A stretch of 64,000 nucleotides of DNA from Escherichia coli (GCF_036503815.1 NZ_AP027764.1:372001-436000); one strand, 5' to 3'. Positions 10,413-18,849 are shown, counted from the stretch's first letter. The notes: a model not told the origin generated them from the sequence alone. Made by a program: numbers and translations.

Positions 10413-11399
10413 ATGAATAAATTCATAGGCGTTTTACTGCTAGGTGCGGTTTTACTGGCGGGATGTGTCGACCGGGAAGGGTACTATAACAGCGTCAGGG
10501 AAGAAGAGAGTCATGGACTGACGTCTCTGCGGGGGCAACCTGAATTACGTTACAACGATGATTGGTCAAGATGGCCGAGAGTGTACGGCGCTACAGCCTT
10601 ATACCCGCTGTATGCCTCCGCGTATTATGAATTAGTACCCGAGCCAAAAGATAAGGATCGAACCTCGCTGGCCTGGCAGGCGTATGGTTTGCAACAAACC
10701 CGAACAGCTGAAGCCTACGATAGTCTGATCAAGGGTACCGCGACGGTTATTTTTGTTGCACAACCGTCGGAAGGACAGAAAAAACGTGCAGAAGAAGCAG
10801 GCGTTAAACTGAAATATACCGCGTTTGCCCGCGAAGCCTTTGTCTTTATCGTTGATATCAAAAACCCGGTTAATTCACTTAGCGAACAGCAGGTCAAAGA
10901 CATTTTTAGCGGTAAAGTGAGTCGCTGGAATAAAGTGGGCGGCGGTGACGAAAGTATAAAAGTCTGGCAGCGGCCAGAAGATTCTGGAAGCCAAACGGTT
11001 ATGAAGGGACTGGTTATGCAAGATACTCCAATGCTGCCAGCCAAAAAATCCACTGTTATCGATCTTATGGGCGGTTTAATTACCGAAGTCGCCGACTACA
11101 AAAACACACCATCTTCTATTGGATACACTTTCCACTATTACGTCACACGTATGAATGACAATATGCTCAAAATGCGCAAACAGATCAAACTGCTGGCTAT
11201 AAATGGCGTTGCACCTACAGAGGAAAATATCCGTAACGGCACTTATCCGTACATGATTGATGCTTATATGGTGACGCACGAAACCCCTACGCTGGAAACG
11301 CAGAAATTCGTCGACTGGTTTTTAAGCCCGCAGGGACAGCAATTGGTAGAGGATGTGGGCTATGTGCCGCTGTATAAAACGTTATCAGATATTAAATAA
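10413..11399 (+). CDS. PstS-like substrate-binding lipoprotein
   Basis: This 328-residue protein begins with a lipoprotein signal. A hydrophobic stretch ends in the lipobox LLAG with Cys18; Val at +2 would favour the outer membrane under the usual sorting rule. The rest is a PstS-like binding domain closely related to the C-terminal half of the preceding product. GATALYP at 59-65 and RPEDSGSQT at 187-195 occupy the same positions, and both proteins share the run KDIFSG/RDIFSG and a VEDVGYVPL ending. The gene starts 25 bases after its neighbour, so it is probably in one operon with it. It could bind phosphate or another oxyanion. The absence of transport partners makes import doubtful. Confidence 0.87.
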   Translation: MNKFIGVLLLGAVLLAGCVDREGYYNSVREEESHGLTSLRGQPELRYNDDWSRWPRVYGATALYPLYASAYYELVPEPKDKDRTSLAWQAYGLQQTRTAEAYDSLIKGTATVIFVAQPSEGQKKRAEEAGVKLKYTAFAREAFVFIVDIKNPVNSLSEQQVKDIFSGKVSRWNKVGGGDESIKVWQRPEDSGSQTVMKGLVMQDTPMLPAKKSTVIDLMGGLITEVADYKNTPSSIGYTFHYYVTRMNDNMLKMRKQIKLLAINGVAPTEENIRNGTYPYMIDAYMVTHETPTLETQKFVDWFLSPQGQQLVEDVGYVPLYKTLSDIK

Positions 11400-11419
11400 T
11401 AAAGTAAACAGGGGCAGAT

Positions 11420-11824
11420 ATGAAGATTTTATTACCTATCAGCAATGGATTACTCTTTCTTCCTGAGAGTAATGCTGCACACCAGAGTATTTCACCGCCT
11501 TTCCAGCATTACACATTAGCTTGTGATAGAGAGCAAATTAACCCCGGGATTAATTTATCTGAGTATTATTCAGAAAATGAATTTGACTTGTACCAATATT
11601 ATGCTTTTCGTTGCCCGGATATAGAGAATAAAGTCAGAGGACTATCAGTTTCTGTTTTATTGAGAGTGAGCGCGAAAAATCCGTTTGAGGACAGGCTAAA
11701 TGTTTCAACACCATACGCTGTTTATCCTGATTATAACATCAATAAAACAATGGACTGGAGTGATGATGGCAACAGGGAGAAATCAATGTTAAACGACTCT
11801 GTTAATATTAATGTTACTCAATAA
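11420..11824 (+). CDS. uncharacterised 134-residue protein, A+T-rich gene
   Basis: I do not recognise this protein. It is preceded by a weak AGGGGC ribosome site and begins 20 bases after the binding lipoprotein. The first residues (MKILLPISNGLLFLP) are mildly hydrophobic but are not a convincing signal peptide. The remainder is polar and rich in Asn, Tyr and Ser with two cysteines. Codon use is visibly A+T-rich compared with the flanking core genes, as in the next gene, suggesting recent transfer. The next start codon is two bases beyond its stop, so coupled translation is likely. It could be a small secreted partner of the lipoproteins, but nothing in the sequence proves that. Confidence 0.6.
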   Translation: MKILLPISNGLLFLPESNAAHQSISPPFQHYTLACDREQINPGINLSEYYSENEFDLYQYYAFRCPDIENKVRGLSVSVLLRVSAKNPFEDRLNVSTPYAVYPDYNINKTMDWSDDGNREKSMLNDSVNINVTQ

Positions 11825-11826
11825 AG

Positions 11827-12201
11827 ATGCTAAAAATTATGCTAAAGCGATTATTTGCTATTATCCTTATTTTATCTGTGCCGGGGTGTTCTGTTATTGA
11901 CACATCCCTGGAGAAAAATGATCTGTATAATTTATCTGTGTATGAAGATAATATTGGTAACAATTCAGTATTAGTTACAGTATTCGCAAGTCATGGTAAT
12001 AGTGCATTGGTTGTCAGGAAGATAGAGCAATTCAGAACAAAAGACTCAACAATAAATATTCATGTTTATTTATCCTTACCTATGTTTACGGATAACGGAA
12101 GCTCCAGTCAGATTTCTTATAGTGTAATAGTGCCAGCAGATATTAATAAAGTTACGATAGGTGATGATGAACAAATCATCTGGACAAGAACGAAAGGGTA
12201 A
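11827..12201 (+). CDS. small lipoprotein, A+T-rich gene
   Basis: The N-terminus has a positively charged start, a hydrophobic run (LFAIILILSV) and a lipobox ending in PGC, so this is probably a lipoprotein with the lipidated Cys at residue 21, or 17 if translation begins at the second Met at 11839. The mature part of about 100 residues looks beta-rich and has no family I recognise. Base composition is low in G+C like the preceding gene. Ser at +2 points to the outer membrane by the usual rule. There is no strong ribosome site, so translation probably depends on the gene before it. Confidence 0.65.
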   Translation: MLKIMLKRLFAIILILSVPGCSVIDTSLEKNDLYNLSVYEDNIGNNSVLVTVFASHGNSALVVRKIEQFRTKDSTINIHVYLSLPMFTDNGSSSQISYSVIVPADINKVTIGDDEQIIWTRTKG

Positions 12202-12275
12202 AAGTAACCTGGTATATATATGAAATGTATAATAGAAAAAGATTTAACTACCAGTTAATATTAAAGGACAACCAA

Positions 12276-12986
12276 ATGGAATTAGTTAATACATTATTTG
12301 CAAGCCTTGCCGGTACTGATCCTTTCACAGGCGTTGATATTACGATTGCCAACTGCAAATCGACATACTGGGATGAAGGCATTGTTCAGCAACTCATTAA
12401 CCAGGTCCTGGATGAAGGGGAAAAGTTCGTCGGTGCTGACGGCCTTGAGGGATTGCTTCGATATAATGTCACATTAAATATTGGCTTAACGTCCAGCAAT
12501 GTATGGCCGGGATTTTCCCTCGATACCGCCACGATCAGTCGTCTTTGTGTCTGTGGTGCTGATTTTGGATTTGACCCCTATATCAGTGATGTACCAGATG
12601 TTCAATGTGACCTGAACACGACAAATGACGTCACCGTACAATTTACGGCGATGCTAAACCCGGATGAGCGGGTGATCATAGCAAAGCGCCCGCTTAAAAA
12701 ATGTGACTCCTGGATTGAGGATGTCTATATCTTTCAGGTCTTTAAAGATGCCTGGAAATTTCATAACGATAACAGTTTACGCGGATTTCGCGATAAGCAG
12801 GCCGAACTGAAACTCTACACGCGTCATTACTCAGTGGAAAATTGCGCAGAGGAAAGCTGTCGAGACTGCAATAGTTGCATTCGCCCCAGCTTTTCCCTTT
12901 CGCGTAGCGCCCTTATTCGCCTGAACGCGGCGAATGCTCGTTTTGTCTATCAGCCGTTTACACGCGACCAGCGGGCGAGGGGGTAA
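12276..12986 (+). CDS. uncharacterised protein with C-terminal cysteine cluster
   Basis: I chose the start MELVNTLF because AAAGGA at 12263-12268 sits seven bases upstream; an in-frame extension back to 12225 has no such site. The product is 236 residues with no signal or membrane segment. It contains nine cysteines, four of them in a C-x4-C-x2-C-x2-C cluster at 190-201, which suggests bound metal or an Fe-S centre, and a C-x-C at 91-93. The middle (about 64-100) weakly resembles small DUF4279-type domains found among immunity-like proteins, but I would not rely on that. It is followed after two bases by the next gene. Confidence 0.75.
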   Translation: MELVNTLFASLAGTDPFTGVDITIANCKSTYWDEGIVQQLINQVLDEGEKFVGADGLEGLLRYNVTLNIGLTSSNVWPGFSLDTATISRLCVCGADFGFDPYISDVPDVQCDLNTTNDVTVQFTAMLNPDERVIIAKRPLKKCDSWIEDVYIFQVFKDAWKFHNDNSLRGFRDKQAELKLYTRHYSVENCAEESCRDCNSCIRPSFSLSRSALIRLNAANARFVYQPFTRDQRARG

Positions 12987-12988
12987 TT

Positions 12989-13756
12989 ATGCAACCCAGC
13001 CCCGCCATGCAGGCATTAATTGAGCAGATATATCACACCTTTCGCCGTTATCCGGTGCCGCAGCAATTTGTGATTTGTTGTAAATATTGCCTGAGCCAGC
13101 AGGAACAAAAAGCATTACGGAATACATCGTTACGAGCCATACCTTATTCCTTAATCAACGCCTGGAATAGCAGCCCAGGACCTGATCCGCAAAACAGCGA
13201 TGAGGTACGTTATTTTCTGCCGCGTTTACTGGAATTTGTTGCACAGGGGCATTTTGATAATATTCACGAAGTATTTACTCTACGCCGTATAAACCTTGCC
13301 AATAAAGCGAAATGGCGTGCGGATGAACGGGCAATTTTGCAGCGATTTGCCTGCCAGTTTATGGTTGATTGGGTATCCGGCGATGAGGCTGTCGAGTTAC
13401 AGTACATGCTGGAAATGTTTTTCAGTGCCGATATCGCCCTTGCGCCATTGCTGGATGCCATTAATTCAGTTCCCGGCTTTTGGTCGGCCGTTTCTCTTGC
13501 CTGTTTATTGAACAGGTATCGTGAAGGTTATATCAGAGATAACCAGGACGATATCGATAACGCCATTACCGCCCAAATCAATACTTGGGCCGTCAACAAT
13601 CAAGACATCCTGAAAGAACGAGCGCGGCAGGCGATTGAGAATCCGCTAAAACAGCCAGAACAGTGGATGGAATACCAGACCCGGGAAGACGACTGGATGA
13701 TTGATGAGTGTTTGTGTGCGATGTATGATGCATCATCGGAATCATCAGGAAAATAA
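12989..13756 (+). CDS. uncharacterised helical protein with CCxxC motif
   Basis: The 255-residue product is mainly alpha-helical and soluble, with a CCKYC motif at 30-34 followed by the phrase VRYFLPRLLE near 68-77. A cysteine pair followed by a 'FLPR-LLE' helix recalls a widespread uncharacterised bacterial family, but I cannot name it. It starts two bases after the preceding stop and ends two bases before the next start, typical of genes translated together. No catalytic motif is seen. Residues after 100 are helical-repeat-like and acidic near the C-terminus. Confidence 0.78.
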   Translation: MQPSPAMQALIEQIYHTFRRYPVPQQFVICCKYCLSQQEQKALRNTSLRAIPYSLINAWNSSPGPDPQNSDEVRYFLPRLLEFVAQGHFDNIHEVFTLRRINLANKAKWRADERAILQRFACQFMVDWVSGDEAVELQYMLEMFFSADIALAPLLDAINSVPGFWSAVSLACLLNRYREGYIRDNQDDIDNAITAQINTWAVNNQDILKERARQAIENPLKQPEQWMEYQTREDDWMIDECLCAMYDASSESSGK

Positions 13757-13758
13757 AA

Positions 13759-14373
13759 ATGATTAAATTCCGGCTTTATATTCCTCCAGTAATTCTCGGT
13801 TTTGTTATCGTGCCGTTTTTGGTATGGCCGACGGTTATTGCCTTAGTTATGCTTATATTCACGTTAACTTTCCTGGCGGAAATGATATTCTCCCTTCCAC
13901 TCCTGGTCGTGCGTATTTCTCTTCTGGAATTACAACTTGAGTTATTGGCTGAATATGCACTTTTTTTCAGTGTAATGGGTGGCGTCGGTTGGCAATTCTC
14001 CCGCAGAACGCCTCCTGAACTAAAAAACAGACTGCATTGCTGGCTGGTCTTTTCTCCGGTCTATTTCTGGTTAATTCTCTCAAATTTCATTCTTTATATT
14101 TCTCCAGAGAAATCAGCGTTGCTGGAAAATATCCGAAATTTCTTTCTGACGTTTGTCTGGCTTCCCCTGAATTTTTCCCCTTTCTGGCCGCAGCCGTGGA
14201 CTGATTTTGTCGGCCCGATTAGCGCACAGCTTGGTTTTGCGTTGGGATATTACTGCCAGTGGCGCAGCAAAAATAGAAGCCAGAGGCAGAAATGGGGCGA
14301 GTGGGGAACGTGCTTAAGTTTGGCGATTTTAGCTCAGGGGCCGTTATTCATATTGTTACAGGGAATACTTTAA
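13759..14373 (+). CDS. polytopic inner-membrane protein of unknown function
   Basis: The 204-residue product has about six hydrophobic segments (roughly 6-22, 24-46, 58-78, 92-112, 128-150, 182-203) joined by short loops and no recognisable transporter signature. A basic loop (about 168-178) before the last segment suggests a cytoplasmic side there. It lies inside the accessory run, two bases after its upstream neighbour. The next gene's ribosome site overlaps its stop codon (TAAGGA). It may be the membrane anchor or target for its soluble neighbours; that is inference. Confidence 0.75.
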   Translation: MIKFRLYIPPVILGFVIVPFLVWPTVIALVMLIFTLTFLAEMIFSLPLLVVRISLLELQLELLAEYALFFSVMGGVGWQFSRRTPPELKNRLHCWLVFSPVYFWLILSNFILYISPEKSALLENIRNFFLTFVWLPLNFSPFWPQPWTDFVGPISAQLGFALGYYCQWRSKNRSQRQKWGEWGTCLSLAILAQGPLFILLQGIL

Positions 14374-14387
14374 GGAATCAGTACGTT

Positions 14388-15440
14388 ATGGCGAAGGCAA
14401 AAAAGAAAAAATTACCCAAAGATTTTGATGAAATTCTCCAGACTGGGGATTTCGAAGCATTTAAAGCGGTCTTTGAGAGTTGCGACGTTAACGCATATGG
14501 CGGTTACGGTAAAGAACCCGCACTGGCAAAATGCTGGCAATGCCCGGAGAGTTGGGCTCAATGGCTGGTAGAACAGGGGGCAGATCTTACTGCAACAGAT
14601 GAATACGGTGCAACGCCGCTGCATAATTGGGCGCACTGTTGGACGCAGAATGTCGACGTTTTGCTTAAGTTAGGCGCTGATGTAAACGCCGTTTCCCGTC
14701 ATCGAGGAACGGCCTTGCATAGCGCGGCGAAATCACATAAACCGGAAAACGTCAGGAAACTTATTCAGTGGGGGGCACAGATCGATGTCTTGAATGCTGA
14801 ACGGCATACGCCGCTGGAGGCAGCGCTATGTGTCTGTCGGACTATTAATATTGAAGAAATGGTGCAACTGGCAGAAATTTTGCTGGCCGCTGGGGCGGAA
14901 AGAACGCCACGTATGCGTGGGTTTGTTACCCGCATTGGTGAGAAATTTGAATTTTTACGTGCAGATTACAATCCGGAAAGTGTAGATAAAGTCAGCGCCG
15001 CGCTGGATCGACTGTACCAGATTTTTGATGTTGAACCTGTACCGCGTCGATATGTTCATGACGGTGTTTCACCCATTGTAATTAATGCACAAGAAGAGAA
15101 TATTTTTGCCGCATTATGGCAGCAACTCGTGCCGGGTATTGGCGCAGCCAATTCATTGCAGGGAGAAGTTATTCGTATTGCTGGAAAAATAATTTATGAA
15201 CTTGACGGTAATGGCGGTATTAACTGGGATGCCGATTATAAAAAAATGGCAGATGCCTTTCTGGAATATGTCAGCCAGGGAAATGCGCTCCCGGAACAGT
15301 TGTTGGAAGAAACTCGCTTGCTTATTGCACTACTCAAGAAAAAGAAAGGCGAGCCGCACCGTCTGGTTGAGTTAAGCGTTATTTGGGTAACCGCGAATTT
15401 ACAGCCCATCAGGTTGGATAATGTAAAATATAAGCGCTAA
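14388..15440 (+). CDS. ankyrin-repeat protein
   Basis: The start MAKAKKKK is preceded by TAAGGA at 14371-14376, which gives 350 residues; an in-frame extension to 14292 would overlap the preceding gene without a ribosome site. The N-terminus is very basic. About four ankyrin-type repeats occupy residues 15-172, seen as GADLTATDEYGATPLHNWA, LGADVNAVSRHRGTALHSAA, WGAQIDVLNAERHTPLEAAL and AEILLAAGAE. The C-terminal half (about 180-350) is a separate helical region I do not recognise. Ankyrin domains bind other proteins, so this may be the cytoplasmic adaptor of the cluster, or an immunity-type protein. Confidence 0.85.
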   Translation: MAKAKKKKLPKDFDEILQTGDFEAFKAVFESCDVNAYGGYGKEPALAKCWQCPESWAQWLVEQGADLTATDEYGATPLHNWAHCWTQNVDVLLKLGADVNAVSRHRGTALHSAAKSHKPENVRKLIQWGAQIDVLNAERHTPLEAALCVCRTINIEEMVQLAEILLAAGAERTPRMRGFVTRIGEKFEFLRADYNPESVDKVSAALDRLYQIFDVEPVPRRYVHDGVSPIVINAQEENIFAALWQQLVPGIGAANSLQGEVIRIAGKIIYELDGNGGINWDADYKKMADAFLEYVSQGNALPEQLLEETRLLIALLKKKKGEPHRLVELSVIWVTANLQPIRLDNVKYKR

Positions 15441-15470
15441 CAAAATTGCGGATTGAAGGGATTGACAACA

Positions 15471-15902
15471 ATGACGACTTTATCCGCTTTAAACGCATTT
15501 CATGAGGAAAACTATGATGTGGTTTGCCCAAAATGCGCAGCAAAAGCGACGGGAAAAACCATAGTAAATGGGACTAAAGGCACCTATCGCTGGCCGTTAA
15601 TAAGGTTTGCCATCTCGCAAATTACCTGTATGCACTGTGGTTTTAATCGCCAGCTGACGCCAATGCAATCACGTCAACCGGATGCCTGGACGTTCTGGTA
15701 TGTCTGTGGATTTAAAGGTAAGCGGATATGGGCGATAAATTATCACCATCTTCAGTTTATGATTGCCGTGCTTGCAGGAGAGATTACCGAATCCAATATG
15801 TCGTTATATCAACTGGCACTCTATGAAGCATGGCCTGACACACTGAAATTAAAAAAGAACAGGCAAGAGTTGCTTCGGTTATTCAAGCAACTGGCAACCT
15901 GA
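15471..15902 (+). CDS. zinc-ribbon-like protein
   Basis: This is the last gene of the accessory run, with 143 residues from the ATG at 15471 (GAAGGG at 15455-15460); a TTG at 15453 is a less likely start. Two CxxC knuckles, CPKC at 19-22 and CMHC at 53-56, are spaced as in a zinc ribbon. The rest is rich in aromatic residues and ends in a basic helix. No enzyme motif is visible, and nucleic acid or protein binding is possible. A hairpin directly after its stop separates it from the convergent glpD. Confidence 0.75.
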   Translation: MTTLSALNAFHEENYDVVCPKCAAKATGKTIVNGTKGTYRWPLIRFAISQITCMHCGFNRQLTPMQSRQPDAWTFWYVCGFKGKRIWAINYHHLQFMIAVLAGEITESNMSLYQLALYEAWPDTLKLKKNRQELLRLFKQLAT

Positions 15903-15904
15903 TA

Positions 15905-15929
15905 GCCCGGTTGCACTTTACAACCGGGC
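15905..15929. terminator. hairpin between convergent accessory operon and glpD
   Basis: A perfect nine-pair stem (GCCCGGTTG / CAACCGGGC) with a seven-base loop lies between two converging genes. There is no long T run on either side, so it may act as a weak or Rho-assisted two-way terminator, or simply protect the 3' ends. Confidence 0.55.
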
Positions 15930-15936
15930 ATTATCC

Positions 15937-17442
15937 TTACGACGCCAGAGACAACCTCTGCTGCGTATACTCCCCCAGCCACTGACTCACACGAGATTGT
16001 TGATCCGCATTCAGCCACATGCCTTGTTTTGTGCGACGCCACAGGGCATCGTCGGCGCGGCGGACCCATTCGTGGTCGACCAGATATTTCAGCTCCGCTT
16101 CGTAGAACTCATGCCCGAAATCCTCCCCAAGATCGCTTACCGCCCCCGCATTGCCGAGCAGCAGCTCGCTGTTGCTGCCGTAAGTGCGCGCGTAGTGACG
16201 TGCCAGCGATTCGGTCAGGAACGGATAACGGCGGCGCAGGCGGGCGGCATAATCGTCGCGGTCGCCCTCGATGGCACCACCCGGCAGCACGCTCTCTTTC
16301 GTCCACGCCGGGCCAATACCCTGATAATACGGCGTCAGTTTTTCCAGCGCGTGCTCTGCCAGTTTGCGGTAGGTGGTCAGCTTACCGCCGAATACCGATA
16401 ACAGCGGAGCTTTGCCGTTTTCATCATGGATATCAAGGGTGTAATCACGGGTAATGGCCTGCGGCGAATCAGATTCATCATCACACAGCGGACGCACACC
16501 GGAGTAGGTCCAGACGATATCGTCCCGGCTTAACTGCTTTTTAAAGTGCGTGTTATACACTTTCAGCAGGTAATTGATTTCACTCTCTTCAATCTTCACT
16601 GCTTTTGGATCACCTTTGTATTCCACATCGGTGGTGCCGATGATGGAAAACTCGTCCATCCACGGGATCACGAAGACAATACGTTTATCTTCGTTTTGCA
16701 GAATGTAGGCTTGCTTCTGGGTATGCACACGCGGCACGACAATATGGCTGCCTTTGATCAGGCGAATGCCATAAGGTGAGGGTAGATGCATCCCGTCGTC
16801 GAAGAACTGCTTCACCCACGGGCCGGTGGCGTTCACCAGACCGCGTGCCTGCCAGCTGTATTTTTTACCGGTATCAATATCTTCTGCTTCCACAATCCAC
16901 AGGCCGTTTTCGCGGCGAGCAGAAGTGGCACGAGTACGGGTAAGCACTTCACCGCCTTTACGCACCACCATCTGGGCGTTGGCGAGTACCAGACGGGCGT
17001 CGTCTACCCAACAGTCGGAATATTCGAATCCGCGCTTAATTTCCGGTTTTAACACTGAATTTGCGCCAAAACGCAAACCGGTAGATCCCGGCAGGCTGGT
17101 ACGCTTACCCAGATGATCGTACATAAACAGACCAATACGGATCATCCACGCCGGACGCAGATGCGGGCGATGCGGCAGGCGAAAACGCATCGGGAACGCG
17201 ATATGGGGGGCCATTTTCAGCAACACTTCACGTTCAGCCAGCGCCTCGCTGACCAGGCGGAATTCATAGTGCTCAAGGTAGCGCAGGCCACCATGAATGA
17301 GTTTTGAACTGGCGGAAGAGGTCGCACAAGCGAGATCCTGCGCCTCCAGCATCAGCACGGATAAACCGCGTCCAGCGGCGTCTGCCGCGATACCAGCACC
17401 ATTGATGCCGCCACCTATCACAATCAGATCTTTGGTTTCCAT
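15937..17442 (-). CDS. glpD: aerobic glycerol-3-phosphate dehydrogenase
   Basis: GlpD is a peripheral inner-membrane flavoenzyme that oxidises glycerol-3-phosphate to dihydroxyacetone phosphate and passes electrons to ubiquinone. Starting at METKDLIV gives the E. coli length of 501 residues with a GAGGG ribosome site. The FAD-binding motif VIGGGINGAGIA is at 8-19, and the family signature SSASSKLIHGGLRYLE follows. A perfect GlpR operator lies upstream. It is divergent from glpEGR, whose last gene encodes its repressor. Confidence 0.97.
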   Translation of the reverse strand: METKDLIVIGGGINGAGIAADAAGRGLSVLMLEAQDLACATSSASSKLIHGGLRYLEHYEFRLVSEALAEREVLLKMAPHIAFPMRFRLPHRPHLRPAWMIRIGLFMYDHLGKRTSLPGSTGLRFGANSVLKPEIKRGFEYSDCWVDDARLVLANAQMVVRKGGEVLTRTRATSARRENGLWIVEAEDIDTGKKYSWQARGLVNATGPWVKQFFDDGMHLPSPYGIRLIKGSHIVVPRVHTQKQAYILQNEDKRIVFVIPWMDEFSIIGTTDVEYKGDPKAVKIEESEINYLLKVYNTHFKKQLSRDDIVWTYSGVRPLCDDESDSPQAITRDYTLDIHDENGKAPLLSVFGGKLTTYRKLAEHALEKLTPYYQGIGPAWTKESVLPGGAIEGDRDDYAARLRRRYPFLTESLARHYARTYGSNSELLLGNAGAVSDLGEDFGHEFYEAELKYLVDHEWVRRADDALWRRTKQGMWLNADQQSRVSQWLGEYTQQRLSLAS

Positions 17443-17475
17443 GCTGCCCTCATTCACTTTCGTTAAAGCTCATAA

Positions 17476-17493
17476 ATGTTCGTTATCGAACAT
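17476..17493 (-). promoter_or_regulatory. GlpR operator upstream of glpD
   Basis: The 18-base perfect inverted repeat ATGTTCGTTATCGAACAT is a textbook-like site for the GlpR repressor, about 33 bases before the glpD start. GlpR is encoded nearby at 18850. Glycerol-3-phosphate is the known inducer that releases GlpR. Confidence 0.85.
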
Positions 17494-17631
17494 ATTAGCA
17501 AAGAATCGCGCTTTGGGTAACATTGAAAAAACATTTTAGAGTGATATGTATAACATTATGGCGTTTATCTGCCGCTTCGACGTAAACTGTGCGGTAAATT
17601 TGCCCACTTGTTTGTAAAGAAAGAGAGACGC

Positions 17632-17958
17632 ATGGATCAGTTCGAATGTATTAACGTTGCCGACGCGCACCAGAAGTTGCAGGAAAAAGAGGCGGTGCTG
17701 GTCGATATTCGCGATCCACAGAGTTTCGCAATGGGGCATGCGGTGCAGGCTTTCCATTTAACCAACGACACATTGGGCGCGTTTATGCGTGATAACGACT
17801 TCGATACGCCAGTCATGGTGATGTGTTACCACGGTAATAGCAGCAAAGGCGCGGCGCAGTATCTGCTACAACAGGGCTACGATGTGGTCTACAGCATTGA
17901 TGGCGGCTTTGAAGCCTGGCAGCGTCAGTTTCCTGCAGAGGTGGCGTACGGCGCGTAA
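17632..17958 (+). CDS. glpE: thiosulfate sulfurtransferase (single-domain rhodanese)
   Basis: GlpE transfers the sulfane sulfur of thiosulfate to acceptors such as cyanide or thioredoxin in the cytoplasm. It is 108 residues from MDQFEC, matching E. coli, with the active-site Cys65 in the loop CYHGNS. An in-frame extension to 17608 exists but is not the accepted start. It is first in the glpEGR group; glpG follows after 44 bases. Confidence 0.96.
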
Positions 17959-18002
17959 CGCTTTATACTGTCCCCTTTTGTGTGGAATAAGCGACAGCAA
18001 CG

Positions 18003-18833
18003 ATGTTGATGATTACCTCTTTTGCTAACCCCCGCGTGGCGCAGGCGTTTGTTGATTACATGGCGACGCAGGGTGTTATCCTCACGATTCAACAACATAA
18101 CCAAAGCGATGTCTGGCTGGCGGATGAGTCCCAGGCCGAACGCGCGCGGGCGGAGCTGGCGCGTTTTCTCGAAAACCCGGCAGATCCTCGTTATCTGGCG
18201 GCCAGCTGGCAGGCGGGCCATACCGGCAGCGGCCTGCATTATCGCCGTTATCCCTTCTTTGCTGCCTTGCGTGAACGCGCAGGTCCGGTGACCTGGGTGA
18301 TGATGATCGCCTGCGTGGTGGTGTTTATCGCCATGCAAATTCTCGGTGATCAGGAAGTGATGTTATGGCTGGCCTGGCCATTCGATCCGACACTGAAATT
18401 TGAGTTCTGGCGTTACTTCACTCATGCATTAATGCACTTCTCGCTGATGCATATCCTCTTTAACCTGCTCTGGTGGTGGTATCTCGGCGGCGCGGTGGAA
18501 AAACGTCTCGGTAGCGGTAAGCTAATTGTCATTACTCTGATTAGCGCCCTGTTAAGCGGCTATGTGCAGCAAAAATTCAGCGGGCCGTGGTTTGGCGGGC
18601 TTTCTGGCGTGGTGTATGCACTGATGGGGTACGTCTGGCTACGCGGCGAACGCGATCCGCAAAGTGGCATTTACCTGCAACGTGGGTTAATCATCTTTGC
18701 ACTGATCTGGATTGTCGCCGGATGGTTTGATTTGTTTGGGATGTCGATGGCGAACGGAGCACACATCGCCGGGTTAGCCGTGGGTTTAGCGATGGCTTTT
18801 GTTGATTCGCTTAATGCGCGAAAACGAAAATAA
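18003..18833 (+). CDS. glpG: rhomboid intramembrane serine protease
   Basis: GlpG cleaves membrane proteins within the bilayer. The 276 residues include a cytoplasmic N-terminal domain (1-85) and six membrane helices. The catalytic Ser201 lies in GGLSGVVYA and its partner His254 in NGAHIAGLAVG. The conserved loop WRYFTHALMHFS is present. It sits between glpE and glpR in one transcription direction. Confidence 0.97.
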   Translation: MLMITSFANPRVAQAFVDYMATQGVILTIQQHNQSDVWLADESQAERARAELARFLENPADPRYLAASWQAGHTGSGLHYRRYPFFAALRERAGPVTWVMMIACVVVFIAMQILGDQEVMLWLAWPFDPTLKFEFWRYFTHALMHFSLMHILFNLLWWWYLGGAVEKRLGSGKLIVITLISALLSGYVQQKFSGPWFGGLSGVVYALMGYVWLRGERDPQSGIYLQRGLIIFALIWIVAGWFDLFGMSMANGAHIAGLAVGLAMAFVDSLNARKRK

Positions 18834-18849
18834 TTCCAGGGATTTATAA

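Noticed and set aside
8870..11399. A second phosphate ABC importer (pst operon)
   Set aside because: Only binding-protein-like genes are present; there is no permease, ATPase or phoU homologue in the operon.
8870..15902. Prophage or integrative element
   Set aside because: No integrase, transposase, att-like direct repeats, tRNA target or phage structural genes are visible at either border.
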